A stretch of DNA of 64,000 bases from Comamonas kerstersii (GTDB lineage: Bacteria; Pseudomonadota; Gammaproteobacteria; Burkholderiales; Burkholderiaceae_C). Within the stretch, counting starts at the first letter, position 1, and every line of letters begins with the position of its first letter. Below are positions 43,560 to 52,014 of this stretch, one piece after another. The stretch spans positions 62,001-126,000 of the forward strand of contig NZ_VZOT01000002.1 in NCBI RefSeq assembly GCF_008801935.1, written 5' to 3'. Position numbers and translations under genes: made by a program. The notes below the pieces were generated by a model. The model searched no databases, was not told the DNA's origin, and saw nothing but the letters and a program-made list of their open reading frames with translations.

Positions 43560-44681
43560 GGCGGATTCAAGACCCAAGTGCAACACCCCTAGGTTTAATG
43601 AACGAGGGTGGAGTGTTGGGGTGAGTTGATTAACAACTCACGGTACACGGACAGCGGCGATCGTACCCCAAGCCCCTTGCGAGGGCGGTTGTTGATCTCA
43701 TCGGCAATCGCATCCAACTGCTCTTGGCTGTAGATGCTCAAGTCCGTGCCTTTGGGCAGGTACTGCCTCACAAGGCCATTGGTGTTTTCGTTGGAGCCTC
43801 GCTGCCAAGGGCTGTGTGGGTCACAGAAGTACACCGCCATACCCGTGTTCTGGGTGAGTTGTTTGTGTAGCGCCATTTCTTTGCCTTGGTCGTACGTCAT
43901 GCTTTGGCGCATGGGCTGGGCAATGCCGAGCAGCTTGTCCGTGAAGGCTTGCATGACGTTGACTGCACTGGCCGGCTGGAACTCAGGGAGTTTGACCAGC
44001 ATGAGCAAGCGGCTCGTGCGCTCGACCAAGGTCCCCACAGCGCTGGCGTTGCCAGCGCCCTTGATGAGGTCTCCTTCCCAATGCCCTGGGAACTGGCGGG
44101 CTTCAATCTCGGGCGGGCGCATATGGATGCTGAGCATGTCCGAGATCTGGCCACGGCGGTCTTTGCCCTTGCTGCGAGGCAAGCGTTTGTTCTTCGCTTG
44201 GCGCAACGCTGCGATCAACTCTTTGCGCAACTCGCCCACTGGCTGAGCATAGATGCAGTTGTAGATGGTTTCGTGTGACACGCGTAGCTCATGGCCTTTG
44301 GGATACAGGTGGGACAGTGTCAACGCAATTTGCTCAGGTGACCAGCGACAGCGCAAGAAATGAACGACCAATTGTCATAGAAGGCTTTGCGGATGCAGCT
44401 TGGGCTAAGGTCTTGCGCAGCGCCTTCTTTGTTCGCTGCGCTGCTGAGCGGGTGTGCTTGCATATCCTTGCCCAGACACGCTGTTACGAGCAATCTCTCG
44501 ACTGATGGTGCTGGTACAGCGGCCTAATACTCGAGCAATGCCACGTACGCTATAGCGCTGCTGTAGCAAGCTGGCGATGGTGAGGCGATCTTCGGGTTGG
44601 AGTTGGCTGTATGGCGAACGACTTGCAGACATCTGCTGACCTTAACAGTTGCAGGTGTTGCAGTTCAGATTTGAATCCGGC
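43560..44681 (-). mobile_element. IS30-family insertion sequence, degraded
   Basis: An element of 1122 bp bounded by imperfect inverted repeats. The left end starts GGCGGATTCAAG at 43560 and the right end, read inward, starts GCCGGATTCAAA at 44681; about 22 of 28 bases match. Both ends are flanked by AAT (43557-43559 and 44682-44684), a 3-bp target duplication. It carries one transposase frame broken by two stop codons and is probably immobile unless helped in trans. It lies between exbD and hemP. Confidence 0.85.
43595..44632 (-). pseudogene. IS30-family transposase, two in-frame stops
   Basis: The N-terminal part (MSASRSPYSQLQPEDRLTIA; TSTISREIARNSVSG helix-turn-helix) ends at a TAG at 44405-44407. 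The same frame continues through PKLHPQSLL to a TGA at 44375-44377 and then resumes with the catalytic core, including PGHWEGDLIKG, MTYDQGKEMALHKQ and HSPWQRGSNENTNGLVRQYL (DDE residues). Because the frame never shifts, removing the two nonsense codons would restore a protein of about 345 residues. Confidence 0.9.
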
Positions 44682-44727
44682 AATAAAACACTGTCAGAGT
44701 TATGGACTAAAAAAAGCTTGCACTTCA

Positions 44728-44746
44728 AATAAGAATCGTTATCATT
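44728..44746. promoter_or_regulatory. Fur box upstream of hemP
   Basis: The 19-mer AATAAGAATCGTTATCATT resembles the GATAATGATAATCATTATC Fur consensus. It ends 32 nt before the hemP ATG and suggests iron-repressed expression. Confidence 0.7.
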
Positions 44747-44778
44747 AACAACATTCAACGCCATCACTGTTTCACACC

Positions 44779-44982
44779 ATGCAAGTCACACTTCCCCTCC
44801 CAAGCACACGCCGCGCCCATTCCGCACCGCCTGCTGTGGCAGACAGTGCGCCTGCATCCAAGGAGCTGTGCCTGGACAGCGAAGCCCTGCTGCGCGGCAA
44901 CAAGTCCGTCTCTATTGCACACAATGGCGCCATCTACCGCCTGCAGGCCACCAAGCTCGGCAAGCTGATTCTGACCAAGTAA
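44779..44982 (+). CDS. hemP: Hemin uptake protein HemP
   Basis: A 67-residue protein whose C-terminal part (SEALLRGNKSVSIAHNGAIY, RLQATKLGKLILTK) is the HemP/HmuP signature; relatives act as positive regulators of heme-uptake genes in betaproteobacteria. A Fur box lies just upstream. No heme receptor gene follows, so this hemP stands alone and would act in trans if it is a regulator. Confidence 0.9.
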   Translation: MQVTLPLPSTRRAHSAPPAVADSAPASKELCLDSEALLRGNKSVSIAHNGAIYRLQATKLGKLILTK

Positions 44983-45100
44983 ACACATTCATTGTTCATC
45001 GTGGGGCGAGGCGGTTTTTCCGTCTCGATTGGGCCAGCCAACAAGGCATTCATCGGGCATTGCGTAGCCAGTCTCTTTTTTCCACGACACACAGCCAACA

Positions 45101-45125
45101 AAAAAAGCGACCACCAGGGTCGCTT
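45101..45125 (-). terminator. Terminator of the GlcG/HbpS-like gene
   Basis: On the minus strand, arms AAGCGACC and GGTCGCTT with a 5-nt loop are followed by a run of Ts. It may also stop hemP transcription from the other side. Confidence 0.82.
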
Positions 45126-45153
45126 CTTTGTTTTCAGGCTTGCAGACTGAGGC

Positions 45154-45561
45154 TTACAGACCCAGTGCCGCAATACCGGCCTGTGCCACCTGTGCATCTT
45201 CGCTGGACTTCACACCAGACACACCGACAGCGCCCAGCACCTGGCCGTCCTTGACGATCATCACACCGCCTTCGAGCAGTCCGTCTACATAGGGCACGCT
45301 CAGGAAAGCGTTGCGGCCGTTGTTGATCATGTCTTCAAACGCCTTGGTGTCCTTGCGGCCCACAGCAGCAGTGCGAGCCTTGGCGGGTGCGATGTGCGAG
45401 GAAATAGGCGCTGCACCATCCAGACGCTGCAGCCACAGCAGATGGCCGCCATCGTCCACGATGGCAATCGTCACCGCCCAGTTGTTCTTCAGCGCTTCTG
45501 CTTCAGCCGCAGCAGCGATTTTCTTGACGTCAGCCAGCTCCAGTTCGTACTTGTTTTTCAT
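45154..45561 (-). CDS. GlcG/HbpS family protein
   Basis: A 135-residue protein of the GlcG/HbpS fold, with LADVKKIAAAAEAEALKNNW, VTIAIVDDGGHLLWLQRLDG and VDGLLEGGVMIVKDGQVLGA. Relatives bind heme (HbpS) or lie in glycolate or cobalamin-adduct pathways. It has no signal peptide. Nearness to hemP, bfd and tonB makes a heme or iron link attractive but unproven. Confidence 0.88.
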   Translation of the reverse strand: MKNKYELELADVKKIAAAAEAEALKNNWAVTIAIVDDGGHLLWLQRLDGAAPISSHIAPAKARTAAVGRKDTKAFEDMINNGRNAFLSVPYVDGLLEGGVMIVKDGQVLGAVGVSGVKSSEDAQVAQAGIAALGL

Positions 45562-45776
45562 TGCTCAGGGTCCGTAGTAAGTTACAGCGCCTGAGCATAC
45601 TGATAAAGTGTGAGCTCGCCTGATCCTTGTGCGCAAAACATTCCATACAAAAATAAACAAGGCAAAACCTGCATTCCGCGCATCAGCAATGACGCCGGAA
45701 CTTCTTGCGCCGCTCGCCACTCTTAGGATGTGTGCCGAAAGCGCATCGCTTTTTTGCAAACAGGAGAAATCACACA

Positions 45777-46469
45777 ATGAACCACCCTATCAACACTTGG
45801 GACACTGCAGGCTACGGCATCTCGCAGCAGCAGCGCCACAGAGTGCTGCGCAACACCTACTGGCTGCTGGCCCTGAGCCTGCTGCCAACCGTGTTAGGCG
45901 CATGGGTTGGCGTGGCAACCGGCATTACTGCCGGTCTGACAGGCTTCATGGGCCTGATCGTCTTTATGGTCGGTGCCTTTGGCTTCATGTTCGCCATTGA
46001 AAAGACCAAGCACTCCGCCGCAGGCGTGCCCGTGCTGCTGGCCTTTACCTTCTTCATGGGCCTGATGCTCTCGCGCCTGATCGCCATGGTGCTGGGCTTT
46101 AGCAACGGCTCGCAGTTGATCATGACTGCCTTCGCTGGCACCGCTGGTGTCTTCTTTGTCATGGCATCGCTGGCCACCGTCATCAAGCGCGACCTGTCCG
46201 GCATGGGCAAGTGGCTGTTTGTGGGCGCCATGGTGCTGATGGTGGGCGCCATCATCAACGTGTTTGTGGGCTCCTCCGCAGGCATGATGGCCATCTCCAT
46301 GCTGGCGATCGGTATCTTCTCGGCCTACATGCTGTATGACATCAAGCAGATCATCGACGGCGGCGAAACCAACTACATCAGCGCCACACTGGCACTGTAT
46401 CTGGACGTCTTCAACGTGTTCCAGAGCCTGCTGGCACTGCTGGGCATCATGGGTGGCGAGCGCGACTAA
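45777..46469 (+). CDS. Bax inhibitor-1/YccA family membrane protein
   Basis: A 230-residue protein with about seven membrane helices, starting after CAGGAGAAATCACACA. It contains LLAFTFFMGLMLSRLIAMVL and MLYDIKQIIDGGETNYISAT with the conserved Asp pair near the C-terminus, as in YccA and YbhL. YccA protects SecY and interacts with FtsH in E. coli; BI-1 relatives leak calcium. Its role here is not established. Confidence 0.9.
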   Translation: MNHPINTWDTAGYGISQQQRHRVLRNTYWLLALSLLPTVLGAWVGVATGITAGLTGFMGLIVFMVGAFGFMFAIEKTKHSAAGVPVLLAFTFFMGLMLSRLIAMVLGFSNGSQLIMTAFAGTAGVFFVMASLATVIKRDLSGMGKWLFVGAMVLMVGAIINVFVGSSAGMMAISMLAIGIFSAYMLYDIKQIIDGGETNYISATLALYLDVFNVFQSLLALLGIMGGERD

Positions 46470-46489
46470 GCTGGCGCACATGCACCTGC

Positions 46490-46512
46490 AAGGCTCCTTC
46501 GGGAGCCTTTTT
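46490..46512 (+). terminator. Terminator of the YccA-like gene
   Basis: Arms AAGGCTCC and GGAGCCTT close a TTCG tetraloop, followed by Ts. Confidence 0.88.
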
Positions 46513-46573
46513 CATGCCATGCACACAACAAAATGCTTAAGTTTTTATTCTCCGCTGCCGATAATTGAGCCAC

Positions 46574-46939
46574 ATGCCAAAGATGATTCACTCCATTCGT
46601 CCTGCTTTCTTGCTGTTGCCAATGACTGCAGCGCTGCTGGCAGGCTGTATCGAACAAGTCCCAGGCCTGGGCCCGGACCCGCGTACCGTAGTGCGTGAAA
46701 ACGAAGCCAAAGCCATCGGTGGTGCCTGCCGTCATGCCATGCGTGGGATTGAGGACTGCTATGCCCTGAACCCGCAGGCACCCAAGTCCATGATTTTTAC
46801 GGGCTGGAAAGAGATGGATGAATACATGCGCGAGCACAAGATAGAAGGTATCCCTTCCGTGCTGCCACCCAAAGCCCAGACCCCTAAGCCTGCCGTCGAA
46901 GACGAAATAGAGACTGAGTACAAAAGGTCTCGCAGCTAA
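46574..46939 (+). CDS. Small putative lipoprotein
   Basis: A 121-residue protein starting MPKMIHSIRPAFLLLPMTAA with a lipobox LLAGC at about residue 25, then a region with two Cys (GGACRHAMRGIEDCYALNP) that may form a disulfide and a Pro/Glu-rich tail. It is likely attached to the outer or inner membrane; the function is unknown. It is a single-gene unit with a strong terminator. Confidence 0.8.
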   Translation: MPKMIHSIRPAFLLLPMTAALLAGCIEQVPGLGPDPRTVVRENEAKAIGGACRHAMRGIEDCYALNPQAPKSMIFTGWKEMDEYMREHKIEGIPSVLPPKAQTPKPAVEDEIETEYKRSRS

Positions 46940-46974
46940 AGCGCCGAACTTTTTGCTGCGCAGACAAGCAAAGA

Positions 46975-47006
46975 AAAGCCCGGAAGGCATACACCTTCCG
47001 GGCTTT
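46975..47006. terminator. Bidirectional terminator between the lipoprotein gene and rlmD
   Basis: Perfect 13-bp arms AAAGCCCGGAAGG and CCTTCCGGGCTTT with a 6-nt loop lie between convergent genes. Confidence 0.85.
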
Positions 47007-47029
47007 GCCGTTTCAAATCTCAGAACTGC

Positions 47030-48535
47030 TTATTCAGCGCGCTCGAAGACGGCCATGGACTCCACGTGTGCCGTATGCGGGAACATGTTCACCACCCCCG
47101 CAGCCACGCAGCGGTAGCCCGCCTGGTGCACCAGCAAGCCTGCATCGCGCGCCAGGGTGGCAGGATTGCAGCTCACATAGACGATGCGCTTGGGGAACTG
47201 CCAGTTCTCGTGGCCCTCCGGCAATGGCGGCAGCAAGTCAGGCTGTTCTTCAGTAGCCACGCCGGTCTGCTTGGCGCCAATACGGATCTGGTGAATATCT
47301 GCCAGCGCTTTGGACAGTGCAAACGCACCTTCGCGGGGTGGGTCTACCAGCCACTTGTCCGCATTGCCGTCTGCCATCAGCAACTCAGGTGTCATATTGA
47401 ACAGATTGCGGCCCACAAAGGTGGTGGGGGCCAGCTTGTCACCTTCAACACGCTGTGCATTGTTGGCAGCATAGTTTTCGTGCGAACGCTGCACCAGCGC
47501 ATCCGAGCCCTCAATACCCAGCACTTCGCGCGCCATGGTCGCAATGGGCAGGGTGAAGTTACCCAGACCACAGAACCAGTCGATCACGCGCTCGTCCTTC
47601 CTGGCATCCAGCAGACGCAGAGCCTTGCTCACCAGCACACGGTTGATGTGCGGGTTGACCTGCGTAAAGTCCGTGGGCTTGAAGGGCATGGTGATGCCAA
47701 AGTCAGGCAGGCTGTACGACAGCTGCGCTGTGGGCGCATCCATCAGGTGCACGGTGTCCGGCCCCTTGGGCTGCAGCCACCACTGCACGTCGTACTGCTT
47801 GCCAAAGTCACGCAGGCGCTGCTTGTCTGCATCGCTCAGCGGCTCCAGATGGCGCAGCACCAGGGCCGTGACATGGTCACCGCAGGCCACTTCAATCTGG
47901 GGGCAGGTTTCGCGTGCATCCATGCTGGCGATCAACTCGCGCATGGGCAGCAGCATGGCGTCCACATGGGGGGGCAGCACCTTGCAGGTTTCCATGTCGG
48001 CGATGTAGCGGCTCTTGCGCTCGTGGAAGCCCACCAACACCTTGCCCTTCTTGATCACATAGCGCACTGCCAGACGGGCGCGGAAGCGATAGCCCCAGGT
48101 GGGCCCCTCGATGGGGCGCATCATGGTCTCGGGCTTGACCTTGCCCAGGTGCCACAGGTTGTCCTCCAGCACGCGCTGCTTGATCGCCACCTGAGCGCTG
48201 ACATGCATGTGCTGCATCTTGCAGCCACCGCAGGCACCTTCGTGCAGCCCAAAGTGGGGGCAGCCTGGCTGTACACGCTGCGAAGACTCGCGCTTGACTT
48301 CCAGCAGGCTGGCTGCCTCCCAGTTGTTTTTCTTGCGGTGCACATTGGCCGTGACCAGCTCTGTGGGCAAGGCGCCATCGATGAACACCACCTTGCCATC
48401 AGGCTTGCGGGCCACACCCTTGGCCTCCATGTCCATGGAGATCACTTCCAGCCAGCCCTCAGGCAGGCTGGGATCACCAGCAGGCATGTCTACGTAATTC
48501 GAATCGGGGGAAAGCTTGTCGTTCTGGTCACTCAT
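47030..48535 (-). CDS. rlmD: 23S rRNA (uracil-1939-C5)-methyltransferase
   Basis: SAM-dependent enzyme methylating U1939 of 23S rRNA. The 501-residue protein has an N-terminal TRAM domain, the [4Fe-4S] cysteines in [18 protein letters not shown] plus the later METCKV, the SAM motif [20 protein letters not shown] and the catalytic Cys in [14 protein letters not shown] chose ATG 48535 (MSDQNDKL); the open frame extends further upstream but without family-like sequence. Confidence 0.94.
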   Translation of the reverse strand: MSDQNDKLSPDSNYVDMPAGDPSLPEGWLEVISMDMEAKGVARKPDGKVVFIDGALPTELVTANVHRKKNNWEAASLLEVKRESSQRVQPGCPHFGLHEGACGGCKMQHMHVSAQVAIKQRVLEDNLWHLGKVKPETMMRPIEGPTWGYRFRARLAVRYVIKKGKVLVGFHERKSRYIADMETCKVLPPHVDAMLLPMRELIASMDARETCPQIEVACGDHVTALVLRHLEPLSDADKQRLRDFGKQYDVQWWLQPKGPDTVHLMDAPTAQLSYSLPDFGITMPFKPTDFTQVNPHINRVLVSKALRLLDARKDERVIDWFCGLGNFTLPIATMAREVLGIEGSDALVQRSHENYAANNAQRVEGDKLAPTTFVGRNLFNMTPELLMADGNADKWLVDPPREGAFALSKALADIHQIRIGAKQTGVATEEQPDLLPPLPEGHENWQFPKRIVYVSCNPATLARDAGLLVHQAGYRCVAAGVVNMFPHTAHVESMAVFERAE

Positions 48536-48870
48536 GATGGGCAACATTGTCTCAGGCTCAGGGCGCTTGTGGACATTGCCCATCAGGAAAACCTGCTGCC
48601 GCGTGACATCAAGCACCGGCACTGCCCACCAACGTGGCATGCAACACCTGCGAGCCATCCGTGTGAAATACATGCCCCTGCTGAAGGCGTGCACAGTGCC
48701 TGATCAAGTAAGCTTGGCAGTATCCATACTGCCCTGCCATCGCATGCCTGCTGCTTTATTACGCCCTATCCCCCCGCTGCTGAGCGCGCCTTTGCGCCAA
48801 CGTCCTACCGCTTCAGTCAATGCCTGAGGCGTACAGTCCATGCTGTTTCCATGGGTCAGCCATTGCAAGA
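48536..48870. other. Divergent intergenic region, rlmD and the efflux operon
   Basis: 335 nt with no convincing gene. It should hold both divergent promoters; I could not assign boxes with confidence, and no regulator gene lies beside the efflux operon. Confidence 0.5.
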
Positions 48871-49164
48871 ATGGGGGATGTCTTGAATAAGAAATTCAAA
48901 AAAAAATCGGCCATATATGCCACACTCGTGCCACTTTTTTCTGGATGCACCGGCACAGGGCAGGCACCAGACTTTCTGGTACTGAACTCCTACTTTCCAA
49001 GCTGGCTCGTCGGAGCCCTTGTGGCCATGGTGATCACGGTCTGCATTCGCGTGCTGCTCATCAAACTGGATCTGGATGACTATCTGCCCTTCAGATTTTT
49101 TGTCTACACAGCGCTTTGGCTGAGTATTTCCATCGTATTTACCTATATTTATTCGCCAAGGTGA
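48871..49164 (+). CDS. ytcA: YtcA family small lipoprotein
   Basis: A 97-residue protein with an N-terminal signal ending in a lipobox-like LFSGC, then LNSYFPSWLVGALVAMVITV and a second hydrophobic segment FFVYTALWLSISIVFTYIY. The YYPSW-type motif and layout match E. coli YtcA, encoded beside mdtNOP. It leads the operon here, 4 nt ahead of mdtN. Its role in the pump is unknown. Confidence 0.82.
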   Translation: MGDVLNKKFKKKSAIYATLVPLFSGCTGTGQAPDFLVLNSYFPSWLVGALVAMVITVCIRVLLIKLDLDDYLPFRFFVYTALWLSISIVFTYIYSPR

Positions 49165-49168
49165 AGCC

Positions 49169-50224
49169 ATGACCAGCACCACAGAATCTGCCAGCAAAAA
49201 GCCTTTGGCGGCCAAACTCATTGCCGTATTGATTTTTCTGGGCCTGCTAGGAAGTCTGCTCTTTTTCCACCGCCACCAGGAGGACAATGTTTCTTCGGAT
49301 GATGCGGTCATACAGGCCAATGTCGTCCACATCAGCACAGCCGTACCCGGCAAGATTGCAGAGCTACTGGTGCAAGACGGTGCCCGCGTCAAGCGTGGCG
49401 ATGTGCTTTTCCGCCTGGAGCCAGAGTTGTACCAGTGGCGGCTTGAGCAGGCACGTGCCGAACTGGCCATTGCCCAGGCTGCGCTGAACACCAAGGGCAG
49501 GGTCATCAAGGCCGAATCTGCCAATGCCACCATTGCCCAGGAGCAGATCACACGCGCCAGAACCAACCTGGCACTGGCCAAGCGCACGGTAGAGCGCCTG
49601 CGCCCTCTGGTTGCACAAGGCTATGCCACGCAGCAGGAACTGGACATTGCACTGACGGCCGAGCGCGACGCGCAGATCAGCCTGTCCCAGGCTGGCTCAC
49701 AGAATCAGGCAGCCCAGCATCTGGTCGGTCAGGCCGATGCCGCACTAGCCGCCGTGCAGGTGGCTGAGGCTGCCGTTGCCATCGCCGAAAAAGCACTGCA
49801 AGACACCGAAGTCCGCGCCCCGCATGATGGCCTGGTCGTTGGCTTGCGCGTGGCAACCGGAGAACGCCTGCTGCCCGACCAGTCACTGTTCACGCTGATT
49901 GAGACACAAAGCTGGTATGCCCAAGCGCTGTATCTGGAAACCGAGCTGACCGACATTCCACTGGGTGCCTGTGCATCCGTCTACGTGCTGGCTGATCCCA
50001 AGCGAGAGATCAAAGGCAAGGTCGTCAATATTGGCTGGGGGGTGAACAGTGAAGAAGTCATCAACCTGCCACGCAGCCTGCCCTATGTGCAAAAGTCGCT
50101 GAACTGGGTACGTGTGGCACAACGCTTTCCGGTACGCATCCAACTGGACAACCCACCTGCTGATCTGATGCGCATGGGTGCGTCTGCCACCGTCACCATT
50201 CGTGCACAGCAGACATGCGAATGA
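49169..50224 (+). CDS. mdtN: Efflux pump membrane fusion protein, MdtN-like
   Basis: HlyD-type periplasmic adaptor linking inner- and outer-membrane parts of the pump. The 351-residue protein has one N-terminal membrane helix (residues 15-32), lipoyl half-motifs around VVHISTAVPGKIAELLVQDG and DTEVRAPHDGLVVGLRVATG, and a coiled coil between (about residues 90-190). Its stop overlaps the mdtO ATG (ATGA). Confidence 0.9.
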   Translation: MTSTTESASKKPLAAKLIAVLIFLGLLGSLLFFHRHQEDNVSSDDAVIQANVVHISTAVPGKIAELLVQDGARVKRGDVLFRLEPELYQWRLEQARAELAIAQAALNTKGRVIKAESANATIAQEQITRARTNLALAKRTVERLRPLVAQGYATQQELDIALTAERDAQISLSQAGSQNQAAQHLVGQADAALAAVQVAEAAVAIAEKALQDTEVRAPHDGLVVGLRVATGERLLPDQSLFTLIETQSWYAQALYLETELTDIPLGACASVYVLADPKREIKGKVVNIGWGVNSEEVINLPRSLPYVQKSLNWVRVAQRFPVRIQLDNPPADLMRMGASATVTIRAQQTCE

Positions 50225-52014
50225 GCGGTTCCACACTGCAGCACTTCCTGCGCACGGAACTGGCGCCTTACGAAGGGCGCCTGGCCATGACCTGGCGCAC
50301 GGCACTGGTCTGCGCCCTGGTAGCCATGGTCTTCATGGTCTACCAGATTCCACTGGCGCCTATTGCCTGCTATCTGGTGCTGTTTGTCGTCAAGCCCAAC
50401 TCCACCGACAGCCTGCTCATGGGCATAGGCGTCATTGTGCTGGTGGGCATCATGATTCCCATTCTGGTGGGGCTGGCTGTGCTGTCGGTCGACAGCCTGC
50501 TGGTGCGCATGCTCATCCTCTGCATTGGCTCCTTTCTCTTCATGTACCTGAGCGTGGCCAGCAAGGTGGGCGAAGTGGGCAGCATCGTGGCACTGGTGAT
50601 TGGCTTCATCATGACCTTGGTCGGCATTGCGCCCTTTGGTGAACTGCTGACCCGTGCCATCCTGTACGCGGCACTCATGGCCGTGGCCCCCATGGCCATC
50701 ATGCTCATTGTGCTGGCCATGCTGGGCCCCTCGCCTGCACGTCTGGCACAGCGCCACCTGCTGCGCCGCAGCCAGACGCTGGCAGCCGTTGTCAAAGGCC
50801 ACGCGCCTGCCACCGATCTGCTGCCCTTTCTGCGCGAAGGCAATGCAGACATCGACAAGATGCTGCTCTTCACCACGCTGTTTTTCCTGCTACCCAGGCA
50901 GCGCCTGCAGCAGCTCAAGCAGCTTGCACTGAGCCAGTACCAGCTCATGGCGGCCTGGAGTGCACTGCCGCCAGACAGCGTGCCCACCGAGCTGCGCACC
51001 CGCTGGGGCCAGTATTGCGACCATGTGGCCGATGCTCTGCAGCACGGCCGCTTGCTCGACAAGCCTGCCCACGTGAGCAGCGACCAGCCTCTGCCTGCGC
51101 TGCTGCAGGATGTGGAAGCCCGCTTTCAGCATTTGCCAGCCCTGCCGCCCTATGCCATTGAAAAGTCACCACTGCCCAAGGATGGCTTTTTCAACCGTGA
51201 TGTCGCACACAACAGCAGCTATGCGGAATTCGGCACCAAGGTCACCTTCTGCGCCGTGGTCTGCTACCTGACCTATACCGCGCTGCAATGGCAAGACATT
51301 CACACTGCCATGATCACCTGCTATGTCGCTGCACTGGGCACCGTGGGCGAGACCATTCACAAGCTGGTCCTGCGTATCTGTGGATGTCTGGTGGGCGCGG
51401 CCATGGGCATTGCATCGATTTACTTTTTGATGCCACACATGACCAATATCGGCCAGCTCATGGCACTGGTATTTGCGGGCTGCATGGTGGCAGCCTGGGT
51501 GGCCCAGGGCTCGGAGCGCATCTCCTACGCCGGGGTGCAGATTGGCCTGGCCTTTGTGCTGACCGTGCTGCAGGGCTTTGGACCAGACGTCAAGATTTCC
51601 GTAGCCCTGGACCGTATCTACGGCATTTTGCTGGGCAACTTCATGCTGTTTATCGTGTTCACGCAGATCTGGCCCGTCAGCTCGGCCTCACGCGTGATCA
51701 AGATGCTGCGCCAGCATATTCGCGGGCTGGACCTGTTCATCCACAAGCCCCAGGCTGCGCTGCAGATGCAGGCTGCATTGCCTGAGCTGCTGCCGCAGCT
51801 GCAGACCCTGCGCGAGCAGGTGATCTCCAGCAAATACGAAGCGGCCGTGCTGCACATTCCCGTCTCCGAGCAAACGCGCATGCAGCAAAGCATCAACGCG
51901 CTCGAGAGCATTTATCTGCAAACTGCTTTTGGCGAACTATCGCTCGAAGACCCCAAGATTCAAGAACAAGTCCATGCCCTGCAAAACAAAGTCATGGCTG
52001 GAGGACTAAGCTGA
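50221..52014 (+). CDS. mdtO: FUSC family efflux transporter, MdtO-like
   Basis: Inner-membrane component, 597 residues, with two clusters of membrane helices (about residues 25-165 and 340-490) separated by a cytoplasmic domain, as in FUSC/AaeB proteins. MTWRTALVCALVAMVFMVYQ and MITCYVAALGTVGETIHKLV are typical. The ATG at 50221 overlaps the mdtN stop. FUSC pumps export aromatic acids and dyes; the substrate here is not known. Confidence 0.88.
   Translation: MSGSTLQHFLRTELAPYEGRLAMTWRTALVCALVAMVFMVYQIPLAPIACYLVLFVVKPNSTDSLLMGIGVIVLVGIMIPILVGLAVLSVDSLLVRMLILCIGSFLFMYLSVASKVGEVGSIVALVIGFIMTLVGIAPFGELLTRAILYAALMAVAPMAIMLIVLAMLGPSPARLAQRHLLRRSQTLAAVVKGHAPATDLLPFLREGNADIDKMLLFTTLFFLLPRQRLQQLKQLALSQYQLMAAWSALPPDSVPTELRTRWGQYCDHVADALQHGRLLDKPAHVSSDQPLPALLQDVEARFQHLPALPPYAIEKSPLPKDGFFNRDVAHNSSYAEFGTKVTFCAVVCYLTYTALQWQDIHTAMITCYVAALGTVGETIHKLVLRICGCLVGAAMGIASIYFLMPHMTNIGQLMALVFAGCMVAAWVAQGSERISYAGVQIGLAFVLTVLQGFGPDVKISVALDRIYGILLGNFMLFIVFTQIWPVSSASRVIKMLRQHIRGLDLFIHKPQAALQMQAALPELLPQLQTLREQVISSKYEAAVLHIPVSEQTRMQQSINALESIYLQTAFGELSLEDPKIQEQVHALQNKVMAGGLS

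Noticed and set aside
44371-44407. Programmed frameshift in the IS30 transposase
   Set aside because: The two parts are in the same frame; the break is caused by a TAG and a TGA, and IS30 elements normally use a single frame.
47066-48703. 545-codon plus-strand frame opposite rlmD
   Set aside because: Antisense shadow; the minus-strand product has all RlmD motifs.
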